Assembly: GCA_002364975.1 (NCBI GenBank)
Contig: DEYT01000020.1
Coordinates: 1 to 27,047 of the forward strand
Direction of reading: 5' to 3'
Length of the DNA stretch: 27,047 nucleotides
Source of the DNA: Opitutia bacterium UBA3151
GTDB taxonomy: Bacteria; Verrucomicrobiota; Verrucomicrobiia; Opitutales; Seribacteraceae
Shown in pieces: positions 17,393 to 25,072 of this stretch (its first letter is position 1; every line of letters starts with the position of its first letter). The translations under genes and the position numbers were made by a program. The notes beneath the pieces were generated by a model, which did no database searches, was not told where the DNA came from, and saw only the letters and a list, made by a program, of their open reading frames with translations.

Positions 17393-17836
17393 GTGGATTG
17401 GTTTTGCTATGAGCCGATTGTGAACGATTTTAAATTCCCAGATCCACCTGAGCCCAAGGACTTGCCGTGGTACCGTCGACTCCCTCCCATGTACTACTGG
17501 TGGGGCGGTACCGTGCTCTTTTTAGGTGTCGCTATCATTTGGTTGCCTTCCCAATGTGTGCTCAATGATTTAGAAGTTCCTGAACGGGGAAATCCTGAAG
17601 AAAATGCATACAATAACTTAAACCAAGAAAAAGATCTGGAATTTCGTGAAGATGGACTTTGGTATGAAATTAAGTCTGAATCTCCATTTACCGGATTTGC
17701 TGATGCCTATCATCCAAACGGTCAAATCCGTTCCAGAACCAAGGTGAAGGATGGATTGGCTTATGGTTTGATTCAGGAGTGGGATGAAAATGGCACCTTG
17801 CTTGGAACTCTGTTTAAAGACGAGTTCCAAAGATGA
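17393..17836 (+). CDS. Small single-pass membrane protein with MORN-like repeats
   Basis: This 147-residue protein starts at GTG 17393, directly after the preceding stop (TGAGTG). A later GTG (17420) is possible and would remove nine residues. The N-terminal region is Pro-rich (PDPPEPKDLPWYRRLPP), followed by one membrane helix, about MYYWWGGTVLFLGVAIIWL (33-51). After it come two MORN_2-like units: PFTGFADAYHPNGQIRSRTK and GLIQEWDENGTLLGT. Such repeats occur in many unrelated proteins, so they do not reveal a function. With the membrane anchor it probably displays the repeats outside the cytoplasm. Its stop overlaps the next ATG (ATGA). Confidence 0.78.
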   Translation: MDWFCYEPIVNDFKFPDPPEPKDLPWYRRLPPMYYWWGGTVLFLGVAIIWLPSQCVLNDLEVPERGNPEENAYNNLNQEKDLEFREDGLWYEIKSESPFTGFADAYHPNGQIRSRTKVKDGLAYGLIQEWDENGTLLGTLFKDEFQR

Positions 17837-18588
17837 AGAACTGGTTTTTCCATAGTCTGGCTCTGTTCTTTTGGATTACTTCAACATGGGGAGAGGTTTT
17901 ACCCAAAAAGGAGATCGCTTTGATTCTTTCAGAATATACTTCATTGGAGCAAAAAATAAGTCAGCACATTAAATTAAAGCCTAACTCATTAGAGTTATTC
18001 TCACGTCGCGGGGATGCCAGAATGTTCTTAGGAGATTTTGGTGGAGCACGGAAGGATTATGAAAAAATGATTCAATTAGACCCCTTGCTGGAAGTGTCGC
18101 ATTGGCGTTTGGGCATCACATATTTTTATCTTGGCCTTTTTAAAAAAGCGGCCCATCAATTTGAGATATATCATCAGCACGATGCAGTGGACCGCGAAAA
18201 TGGAATCTGGAGATTCATGTCACAAGCTCAGGAAAGTGGTGTACTTGAAGCTCGCCAGAATTTAATAGAATATAAACAAAGTGACCGACCCCCATACCCT
18301 TGGCTCTACGATCTCTTTAAGGGTGAAATGCAACCCGCAGTATTATTTGCCCGAATTCACGAAGCGAAATACCCGAAGGGTTATCACTCGAGGGTTCTCT
18401 TTCATGCCTATCTATATGTTGGTATTTACATGGAGATGGTCGAAGGAAAGATAAGCGAAGCGGAGAAGTATTTAGCACAAGCAGTAAGCAATGATTACGG
18501 AAGGACAACCGGTACTTACATGTGGCAAGTTGCCCGAATTCACTATCAACAAATCCAGAAGCATGCTCGAATTCATTTACCCCGATAA
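17833..18588 (+). CDS. Exported TPR-repeat protein
   Basis: This 251-residue protein is the last gene of the cluster. A signal peptide (KNWFFHSLALFFWITSTWG) is followed by TPR-like helices: SLELFSRRGDARMFLGDFGGA, DYEKMIQLDP (W/G/Y/A/P positions fit), and VSHWRLGITYFYLGLFKKAA. A further helix pair lies near the C-terminus (FHAYLYVGIYMEMVEGKISEAEKYL). No lipobox cysteine is seen, so it is probably a soluble periplasmic protein. Bat operons of Bacteroides also end with TPR proteins (BatC, BatE), a general parallel only. Its ATG is coupled to the previous gene by an ATGA overlap. Confidence 0.85.
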   Translation: MKNWFFHSLALFFWITSTWGEVLPKKEIALILSEYTSLEQKISQHIKLKPNSLELFSRRGDARMFLGDFGGARKDYEKMIQLDPLLEVSHWRLGITYFYLGLFKKAAHQFEIYHQHDAVDRENGIWRFMSQAQESGVLEARQNLIEYKQSDRPPYPWLYDLFKGEMQPAVLFARIHEAKYPKGYHSRVLFHAYLYVGIYMEMVEGKISEAEKYLAQAVSNDYGRTTGTYMWQVARIHYQQIQKHARIHLPR

Positions 18589-18625
18589 GCGGTAAGCGTC
18601 TTCTTAAAGAGAAAAAGGTGGCGTT

Positions 18626-19312
18626 TTACCTAGGATAAGTTTTCATGCGGGTGTGCATCACCGATGCAGCAAGTAAGACTGGAGCAAACAGGTTGAGAAC
18701 TGGAATCATCCATAGACAGGTAGCAAGTGCTCCATTTTGAAAGTAGGATTCTTTTTTATTCTCTTTGTCCGGTGGAATTCTGTAAGCCAACAGCTGCCCA
18801 TACTCTTTTCCAAGAAGGTAGCCGTTTATACAAACCTGCATTGCAATTCCAATCGGGGGGATGAACCACCCAATCAGGTAAAAAGGAAAAGCGACCATGT
18901 TAATCAACAAGCTGAAGCAAATAAAACGTGTAGAGAAAAGAATACTTTCACGAATGGAAGGAGCGGGAAGCAGTTCAAGATTTGGATAGTGGCGAGTCTT
19001 GATTGCATCAAAGATATCATCGATGAAAATTCCCAGAAATGCAGCATGAATTCCAGCAAAAGCAAAATATCCAAGTACAATGATAAAGCCGGTTCCGATG
19101 AACAACAAAACCATTTGTACAACACCCTCGGTTTCGCCAAACCAATTGGTTAAGGTTTTAGAAAAAGAATCAAGCACCCAATCGATGGTAGTTGCACCCA
19201 AAATTAAAAATGCCAGGATGCTGAAGGTGGTCAAAAGGGTAGCATAAATCATCGGCCTTATGATTTTTATGTCCTTGATTTGGGAAAAAGAAAGCAGGAA
19301 AGATTGAATCAT
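18626..19312 (-). CDS. EI24/CysZ-like integral membrane protein
   Basis: This protein has about 228 residues from ATG 19312. An upstream TTG at 19372 would add 20 residues, but the sequence from Met19312 (MIQSFLLSFSQIKDIK) fits the family start better. Four or more hydrophobic segments are clear. The C-terminal pattern NGYLLGKEYGQLLAYR, a gap, then WMIPVLNLFAPVLLAASVMH is the EI24-domain hallmark (NGYLLGREY---A--R / IPLLNLLAPV). The family includes sulfate permease CysZ, but many members have no known substrate. It converges with the end of the TPR gene (37-base gap) and diverges from parE. Confidence 0.85.
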   Translation of the reverse strand: MIQSFLLSFSQIKDIKIIRPMIYATLLTTFSILAFLILGATTIDWVLDSFSKTLTNWFGETEGVVQMVLLFIGTGFIIVLGYFAFAGIHAAFLGIFIDDIFDAIKTRHYPNLELLPAPSIRESILFSTRFICFSLLINMVAFPFYLIGWFIPPIGIAMQVCINGYLLGKEYGQLLAYRIPPDKENKKESYFQNGALATCLWMIPVLNLFAPVLLAASVMHTRMKTYPR

Positions 19313-19439
19313 TATATGGGTGCTAAAAGGGGGGTAAGATCGAAGGATGCGAATTTTTTTATCCAAAAGCAAATTTTTCCGATGGACAAATTGTAAACCA
19401 CAACCATAAATAAGGGTGTGGATAGGATAAAAGGGATCA
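19313..19439. promoter_or_regulatory. Divergent region between EI24-like gene and parE
   Basis: This 127-base intergenic space must contain the parE promoter and that of the EI24-like gene. It holds A/T runs (19351-19360 and 19364-19379). TTGTAA at 19391-19396 is a possible -35, but no good -10 follows at normal spacing. AAGGG at 19431-19435, 4 bases before ATG 19440, is a plausible ribosome-binding site for parE. No operator palindrome was recognised. Confidence 0.35.
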
Positions 19440-21350
19440 ATGGCTGATCACAATTATACGGCGGACAGCATCAAGTCGCTCGACTGGAAAGAGCACATCA
19501 GGCTTCGTCCAGGTATGTATATTGGCAAGCTTGGTGACGGCTCTTCAGACGACGATGGTATTTATGTCTTGCTGAAGGAGGTCCTAGATAACTGCATTGA
19601 CGAATTCGTCATGGGCTTCGGTAAACAAATTGAAGTCGATTGTGATGGCTATATCGTCACCGTTCGAGATCATGGTAGAGGAATCCCTTTGGAGAAATTA
19701 TTGGACTGTTCCTCAAAAATTAATACCGGAGCAAAATACGACTCTGAGGCTTTTAAAAAATCAGTGGGGTTAAATGGAGTCGGAATCAAAGCAGTGAATG
19801 CGCTTTCGAAAACATTTAATATCCAGTCATTCCGTGAAGGTGATACCCGTAGGATTGAATACTCGTATGGTGAACCACAGGAAATCGATAAGAAAAATAA
19901 GAAGACGCAAGAGGAAAACGGAACTTTTATTTCATTCGTTCCGGATGGTTCGATGTTTAAGAAATATCGCTACCGTAATGAGTATGTGGAGCGAATGCTT
20001 CGATATTATACCTACTTGAACAAAGGCCTTGTACTCCAATATAATGGTAAGAAGTTTCGCTCCAAAGATGGTCTTAAGGATCTTTTAGAGGAAAACTTAT
20101 CCGAAGATCCCCTTTATCCAATTATTCACATCGAAGGTCATGATATCGAAGTTGCTTTTACGCATATTGAGCAATACGGGGAGGATTATTTTTCTTTTGT
20201 GAACGGTCAGCATACCACCCAGGGGGGGACTCACCAGGCTGCCTTCAGGGAAGGCTTGGTGAAAACCATTCGTGATTTTTCGAAAAAGAATTTTGATGCG
20301 CCTGACATTCGTGGCGGTTTGGTTGCTGCGATTAGCTTGAAGGTACAAGAGCCTGTTTTTGAATCCCAGACAAAAACGAAACTTGGTTCTTTGACCGTTG
20401 CACCGGAAGGTGAATCCATTCGCTTGTTTGTAGGTAATTTCCTCAAGGAAAAACTGGATAATTTTTTACACAAAAATCCGCAGACTGCCGATGCATTACT
20501 AGAAAAAATTCAACGAAGTGAACGAGAACGAAAAGAACTTAAGGGAATCCAGAAAATTGCAAGAGAACGGGCAAAAAAGAGTAAAGTCCACAACCGTAAA
20601 CTCCGGGATTGTAGGGTTCATCTGAATACCAAAGATAAAAATCGCTTCAAAAGTACCTTATTTATAACGGAAGGTGACTCAGCTAGCGGATCGATTACCA
20701 AGGCTCGAGATGTTCAGTTTCAAGGAGTCTTTAGTCTTAAAGGAAAGCCTTTGAATTCATTTGGTTTAACTCGTAAAGTGGTCTACGAAAATGAGGAATT
20801 TAACTTAGTACAGGCAGCCCTAGGCATCGAAGAAGATTTAGAGGACTTGCGATACAATCAAGTTGTGATTGCAACCGATGCAGATGTAGACGGTATGCAT
20901 ATCAGGCTTCTTTTAATCACTTTTTTCCTTCAATTCTTTCCCGAATTAATTAGACAAGGTCATTTATTTGTTCTCCAAACTCCCTTATTTCGCGTGCGTA
21001 ACAAGAAGACTACCCTTTATTGTTACGACGATGCAGAGCGCGAAGCTGCGATTAAAACTGTTGGCAGAAACCCGGAAATTACACGATTTAAAGGTTTGGG
21101 TGAGATTTCTCCTGAGGAATTTAAACATTTTATTGCGGATGACATTCGTCTCGATCCTGTAAAAATTGATGTGCAGGAATCAATCAAGGAGATGCTCAAA
21201 TTCTTTATGGGAAAAAATACTCCGGAACGACAAGAATACATCATTCGTAATTTACGGTTTGAGCACGATATTGTTGAGGAGGAAGCGAAAGAAGCAAGAA
21301 AAGAAGACATCGCGGTAAACGCTGATACCGAAGATAGCGAGGCAGCCTAA
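19440..21350 (+). CDS. parE: Topoisomerase IV subunit B (type IIA, ATPase)
   Basis: This 636-residue GHKL ATPase subunit captures and passes DNA duplexes, powered by ATP. GHKL motifs: Glu47 and Asn51 in KEVLDNCIDE, Asp77 in RDHGRGIP, and GLNGVGIKAVNALS as the ATP lid. QTKTKLGS lies in the transducer region. The Toprim site carries Glu411 in ITEGDSASG and Asp480, Asp482 and Asp484 in ATDADVDG. FKGLGE near residues 552-557 is also family-typical. The sequence lacks the Gram-negative insertion of GyrB. By my reading it is much closer to Bacteroidetes ParE than to gyrase B. The tail (EEEAKEARKEDI onward) is acidic. parC follows after 10 bases. Confidence 0.93.
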   Translation: MADHNYTADSIKSLDWKEHIRLRPGMYIGKLGDGSSDDDGIYVLLKEVLDNCIDEFVMGFGKQIEVDCDGYIVTVRDHGRGIPLEKLLDCSSKINTGAKYDSEAFKKSVGLNGVGIKAVNALSKTFNIQSFREGDTRRIEYSYGEPQEIDKKNKKTQEENGTFISFVPDGSMFKKYRYRNEYVERMLRYYTYLNKGLVLQYNGKKFRSKDGLKDLLEENLSEDPLYPIIHIEGHDIEVAFTHIEQYGEDYFSFVNGQHTTQGGTHQAAFREGLVKTIRDFSKKNFDAPDIRGGLVAAISLKVQEPVFESQTKTKLGSLTVAPEGESIRLFVGNFLKEKLDNFLHKNPQTADALLEKIQRSERERKELKGIQKIARERAKKSKVHNRKLRDCRVHLNTKDKNRFKSTLFITEGDSASGSITKARDVQFQGVFSLKGKPLNSFGLTRKVVYENEEFNLVQAALGIEEDLEDLRYNQVVIATDADVDGMHIRLLLITFFLQFFPELIRQGHLFVLQTPLFRVRNKKTTLYCYDDAEREAAIKTVGRNPEITRFKGLGEISPEEFKHFIADDIRLDPVKIDVQESIKEMLKFFMGKNTPERQEYIIRNLRFEHDIVEEEAKEARKEDIAVNADTEDSEAA

Positions 21351-21360
21351 ATTTTTAAGA

Positions 21361-23676
21361 ATGGCAGAGGATAAGGGAAAAGAGGTCGAAGAGGATCAGG
21401 ATTCAGAAGAGGAATCTAGAAAAACGGATGAAGTTCAAGAAGTCCGTCGTTTTGATCCTGAGGCTACGGCACAAGATACTAATACTGATAGGGATGATGG
21501 GGATGATGCCATCTATGTTGATGATATGTACGGTGACTGGTTCCTGGATTATGCCTCTTATGTTATTTTAGAACGGGCAGTACCTCATGCAGACGACGGT
21601 TTGAAACCGGTACAGCGCCGGATCTTGCACTCGATGAAGGAGTTGGAAGATGGAAGATATAATAAAGTAGCTAATGTCATTGGAAATACCATGAAGTATC
21701 ATCCACACGGAGATGCTTCTATTGGTGATGCAATAATACAACTGGGTCAGAAAGATTTGCTTATCGATACACAGGGTAATTGGGGTAACCTACTGACGGG
21801 TGATTCCGCGGCTGCTCCAAGGTATATTGAAGCTAGGTTAACCCCATTTGCATTGGAGGTTATTTTCAGCCCAAAGGTTACTACTTGGGCTTCTTCATAT
21901 GATGGAAGAAATAAGGAGCCCATTACTTTTCCGGTTAAATTTCCACTTCTATTGGCTCAGGGAGCCGAGGGAATAGCGGTAGGTTTATCAACTAAGATTC
22001 TCCCGCATAATTTCAATGAGATTTTAGATGCCATGATTGATGCCTTACGGAAAAACCCCGTTAACTTGCTACCTGATTTCCCGCAGGGGGGGATTGCTGA
22101 TTGTAGCGATTACAACGGAGGAGCTCGAGGTAGCCGAGTCCGGGTTCGTGCGAGGATGGAAAAGGTTAAGAAGCACTTGCTAAAAATCATTGAGATTCCA
22201 TTTGGCACCACGACTACGAGCCTAATTGATTCTATTCTGGGAGCCAACGACAAGGGGAAAATAAAAATTTCTAAAATTGAGGATAATACCTCAGAAAAAG
22301 TAGAAATTATGGTGCATTTGCCTTCTACGGTTTCAGCTGAAGATGCTCTGCCCGCTCTCTATGCCTTTACGGATTGTGAAATCAGCCTAGCCCCTAATGC
22401 CTGTGTAATTCAACATAACCACCCTCAGTTCTTAGCAGTAAACGACCTAATCAAGTCATCTGCTGAACTTACCCGTGAGTTGCTTAGTCAAGAACTGGAA
22501 ATAAAGCTTCATGAGCTGCAGGAAAAATGGCATTTTTCTTCTTTGGAAAAAATCTTTATTGAAAAAAGAATTTATCGAGACATTGAAAAGGAAGAGACTT
22601 GGGAAGGGGTCCTTACTGCAGTCGATAAGGGATTAAAGCCCTATGTTAAACTTTTTCATCGAGTAATTACTCAGGATGATATTCTTCGTTTGCTTGAAAT
22701 TAAAATAAAAAGAATTTCTAAATTTGACTCTTTCCGTGCGGATGAGTTGATCCAAGGCTTTGAAGAACAAATTGAAGAAGTTAAAGGGCATTTAGCACAG
22801 ATTACTCGTTACACCATTCGCTATTTAAAAGAGCTAAAGAAAAACTATGGAAAGGATCGTGAACGTAAGACGGAACTATCCATGGATGATGATGGAAATC
22901 TTATTCCCTTTGACCGAATTGTGGCTTCCAAGGTTGTGGTCGCCAATGAAACGCTATACCTAAATCGAAAGGATGGATTTGCCGGTTACTCTTTGAAGAA
23001 AGACGATGCAATTGAAAAATGTTCTGATTTGGATGATGTCCTTGTGATCGGTAAAAATGGGGTGATGAAGGTGATGAAGATAGCCGATAAGATGTTTGTA
23101 GGTAAGAATCCATTAAAAGTTTCTATTTTCCGAAGGGACGATCAAAAAGTATACAATATGGTCTACAGAGACGGAAAAAGTGGTAGGCTTTATGCCAAGA
23201 AGTTCAAAATTGGAGGGGTTACGCGGGATAAAGAATATCCCCTTTTTAAGACCCATTCGAGATCAAGAATTTTCTTTTTTGCGATGCATGATTCTGAAAA
23301 GAAAAATAGTCGAGTTTTAGTTCATCTCGATCCCGAGCTTAAACGAATAAAAGAGATGGTTATTGAATTTGATTTTGCATGGCTTGAGCTTCAAGGAAGG
23401 TCCGTCAAGGGAAATACCCTTACTGCACATAAAGTTGACCGTGTGGTAAACGCTCCAAAATCCGAAGAAGATTTGGTGAATTCGATCTCGAATAAGCCAA
23501 TCCCAGAAAAGAACCGAACCACAGAAGCCTCGAAACCGAAAGGTCCAGCAGAGAAAAAGGAGGATGATGTAAAACGAACCGGAATCCCCTCTGACGTAAA
23601 CAAACAAAATCAAGCTGGTACTAATTCTAAGCCTTCCGCAAAAGAACAATCGACCTTTGACTTCCAAGATAATTGA
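21361..23676 (+). CDS. parC: Topoisomerase IV subunit A (type IIA, cleavage subunit)
   Basis: This 771-residue DNA-cleaving partner of ParE has its catalytic Tyr155 preceded by Arg154 in AAPRYIEARL. An unusual acidic N-terminal extension of about 50 residues precedes DWFLDYASYVILERAVPHAD (59-78). The WHD helices (DGLKPVQRRILHSMKE) and KVANVIGNTMKYHPHGDASI match Bacteroidetes ParC closely. The residue aligned with E. coli GyrA Ser83 is Ala119. The C-terminal domain is a partial beta-propeller (VVANETLYLNRKDG onward) without a GyrA-box that I can recognise. It ends in a hydrophilic Lys/Pro/Ser-rich tail of about 70 residues. Lack of a GyrA-box argues for decatenation (topo IV) over supercoiling. 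Confidence 0.92.
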   Translation: MAEDKGKEVEEDQDSEEESRKTDEVQEVRRFDPEATAQDTNTDRDDGDDAIYVDDMYGDWFLDYASYVILERAVPHADDGLKPVQRRILHSMKELEDGRYNKVANVIGNTMKYHPHGDASIGDAIIQLGQKDLLIDTQGNWGNLLTGDSAAAPRYIEARLTPFALEVIFSPKVTTWASSYDGRNKEPITFPVKFPLLLAQGAEGIAVGLSTKILPHNFNEILDAMIDALRKNPVNLLPDFPQGGIADCSDYNGGARGSRVRVRARMEKVKKHLLKIIEIPFGTTTTSLIDSILGANDKGKIKISKIEDNTSEKVEIMVHLPSTVSAEDALPALYAFTDCEISLAPNACVIQHNHPQFLAVNDLIKSSAELTRELLSQELEIKLHELQEKWHFSSLEKIFIEKRIYRDIEKEETWEGVLTAVDKGLKPYVKLFHRVITQDDILRLLEIKIKRISKFDSFRADELIQGFEEQIEEVKGHLAQITRYTIRYLKELKKNYGKDRERKTELSMDDDGNLIPFDRIVASKVVVANETLYLNRKDGFAGYSLKKDDAIEKCSDLDDVLVIGKNGVMKVMKIADKMFVGKNPLKVSIFRRDDQKVYNMVYRDGKSGRLYAKKFKIGGVTRDKEYPLFKTHSRSRIFFFAMHDSEKKNSRVLVHLDPELKRIKEMVIEFDFAWLELQGRSVKGNTLTAHKVDRVVNAPKSEEDLVNSISNKPIPEKNRTTEASKPKGPAEKKEDDVKRTGIPSDVNKQNQAGTNSKPSAKEQSTFDFQDN

Positions 23677-23717
23677 TACTCAATTCATCATCTAGTTCCC
23701 AAATGCCTTGTTGATTA

Positions 23718-24383
23718 ATGGTAATGGCATCCGAACTGACCAAGGAAGAAATTAACCGAAAACTTCTTCATGTTTTGGCAGTCATTCTGCCCCTCAGTAT
23801 TTTTTATGGACCGGATTTAACCGGACAACCTAAGGTTTTCGTTTCTTGGATATTCGCAGTATTGTTTTTATTGTTTTTATCCATTGATTGGATGAGACTA
23901 AAATCGGTCTCTTTTCATAGCTTGTTTTCTCGCTATTTTGGTGGAATGATGAGGGAAGTAGAAAGCAGGCAACTTACGGGAGCTACTTATGTAGTCGGAG
24001 GTTCTTCTATTTGTAGCGTGATTGCCCTTCACAGTCATAAAAGCGAAGCGGCAGTTTTTCTTGGGTTAACCTTGTTTATCTTGGGCGATGCAGTTGCTGC
24101 TTTGGTTGGAAAGTCATTTGGGAGAATACGAATTGGACAGAAAACCCTAGAGGGGAGTCTTGGTTGCTTTTTCTTTTGTGTTCTTTTGGCATGGATCGTA
24201 TTTCCTCAACTGCCACAATTTTTGGTGGCATGGGGAGGGTCATTTTCCATGTTCCAAATTCTCATGGTGTGTGCAGCTGTGTCTTTACTTGAATTATTTC
24301 CGATTCGCTTTGGAAAAGTTGTACTCAATGACAACCTTTACGTTCCAGCAGTCGTCAGTCTTGCCGCTTTAATTATACCTTGA
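23718..24383 (+). CDS. Dolichol/phytol kinase-like CTP-dependent membrane enzyme
   Basis: This polytopic membrane protein of 221 residues resembles the COG0170 dolichol kinase/CTP transferase group. Motifs: NRKLLHVLAV (13-22), TGATYVVGGS (88-96), and the CTP-binding region FILGDAVAALVGKSFGRIRI (120-139) followed by KTLEGS. NDNLYVP (204-210) near the end is also family-typical. The likely role is CTP-dependent phosphorylation of a polyprenyl or phytyl alcohol, or of a related lipid; the substrate cannot be told from sequence. The start could be ATG 23718 or ATG 23724 and neither has a clear ribosome-binding site. It lies 41 bases after parC and converges with the next gene at 6 bases. Confidence 0.83.
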   Translation: MVMASELTKEEINRKLLHVLAVILPLSIFYGPDLTGQPKVFVSWIFAVLFLLFLSIDWMRLKSVSFHSLFSRYFGGMMREVESRQLTGATYVVGGSSICSVIALHSHKSEAAVFLGLTLFILGDAVAALVGKSFGRIRIGQKTLEGSLGCFFFCVLLAWIVFPQLPQFLVAWGGSFSMFQILMVCAAVSLLELFPIRFGKVVLNDNLYVPAVVSLAALIIP

Positions 24384-24389
24384 AAAAAA

Positions 24390-24782
24390 TTAAGTGTCTT
24401 GATTTTGCAAACGTTTTTTGAAAGAGCCTAAGTCGTACCTTTTGAGAGTTTTGCAGTCTACGATTTCCAGTTTATTATCTTCCACCCAAAAGATTGCTCG
24501 TTGTTCAAATTTATTTCCCATCTGAATCGCCTGTTTAAGGTTGCACTTAACCACAAAACTTAGTTCTTGATGGCTATGATCCTCTGAAGAACCGATGATT
24601 TCCCGATGAATGAAGTCAGACAGGAATAAATCTTTTCTAAGTTTTTCATTTCTCTCATTATTTTCTAATTCGTCTAGGCACATGTCCATGGGATTATGGG
24701 CGGTTACAATAGCAAATGGCATGATGACATTTGAAATATTTTCGACTCTTTGGAAGACAACACCAAAGTAATTCTGATTCAT
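24390..24782 (-). CDS. DUF3293-like protein
   Basis: This 130-residue protein resembles the small DUF3293 family. FAIVTAHNPMD (23-33), ENNERNEKLRKDL (40-52) and QELSFVVKC (72-80), followed by KFEQRAIFWVEDNKLEIVDC (91-110), fit the family layout (A-VTA-NP, EN--R---L, E-SF-V, FGQ-A--W). There is no signal peptide or membrane helix, so it is cytosolic. The function of the family is unknown. Its 3' end lies 6 bases from the convergent dolichol-kinase-like gene. The upstream 290 bases carry no other confident gene. Confidence 0.72.
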   Translation of the reverse strand: MNQNYFGVVFQRVENISNVIMPFAIVTAHNPMDMCLDELENNERNEKLRKDLFLSDFIHREIIGSSEDHSHQELSFVVKCNLKQAIQMGNKFEQRAIFWVEDNKLEIVDCKTLKRYDLGSFKKRLQNQDT

Positions 24783-25072
24783 TGCTGAAGTTTACATCTA
24801 TATCGTCTTTTGTTTCGAATAAAAAAACTTTCGATTTAGACTTTAATTGAAGATTTTTGATTGGGTTGTTTGTTCTTTAATAAAACCATGAATACTGGGG
24901 GCCAATTTCAGAAAAAACTTCGAAGTCAATCAGCTGAAATGCAAAAACTTAAAGGGGGAAAGAGAACCGAACTCCAGTTCCTCTTCCTGATTCTCTTATA
25001 CTTTCTTAATAAGCAGGATGGAACCGAAAAGGGAAGGGGGTAACCGATGCTGTCTTGCATAAAATAGCTTTT
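24783..25072. other. Sparse intergenic stretch between two minus-strand genes
   Basis: These 290 AT-rich bases must contain the promoter of the DUF3293-like gene. I see no confident gene, RNA or repeat. On the minus strand a TATAGA-like box (around 24797-24803) is a weak -10 candidate. A doubtful small plus-strand reading frame (24888-25043) lies here. A four-base stem (ATGC/GCAT at about 25047-25060) with a following T-run is too short to call a terminator. Confidence 0.4.
24888..25043 (+). CDS. Possible small basic/hydrophobic protein (doubtful)
   Basis: A 51-residue frame runs from ATG 24888 to TAA 25043. The first half is strongly basic (KKLRSQSAEMQKLKGGKR), then comes a short hydrophobic stretch (LQFLFLILLYFLN) and a charged end. 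The order is compatible with a small membrane-associated protein. No ribosome-binding site is clear and no family is recognised. It sits antisense between two minus-strand genes. It could be chance. Confidence 0.2.
   Translation: MNTGGQFQKKLRSQSAEMQKLKGGKRTELQFLFLILLYFLNKQDGTEKGRG

Noticed and set aside
17393..17836. YwqK-type antitoxin call from the MORN-like repeats
   Set aside because: There is a membrane helix and an operon context, and no toxin partner nearby; the repeats alone do not support a toxin-antitoxin system.
18591..18630. Imperfect stem (GGTAAGCGTC / GGCGTTTTACC) between the convergent TPR and EI24-like genes
   Set aside because: It needs a bulge, two wobble pairs and a 19-base loop, and has no T-run on either side, so I do not call it a terminator.
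19310..19315. TATAAT on the minus strand at the start of the EI24-like gene
   Set aside because: It overlaps the ATG itself, so it cannot serve as the -10 box for this start.
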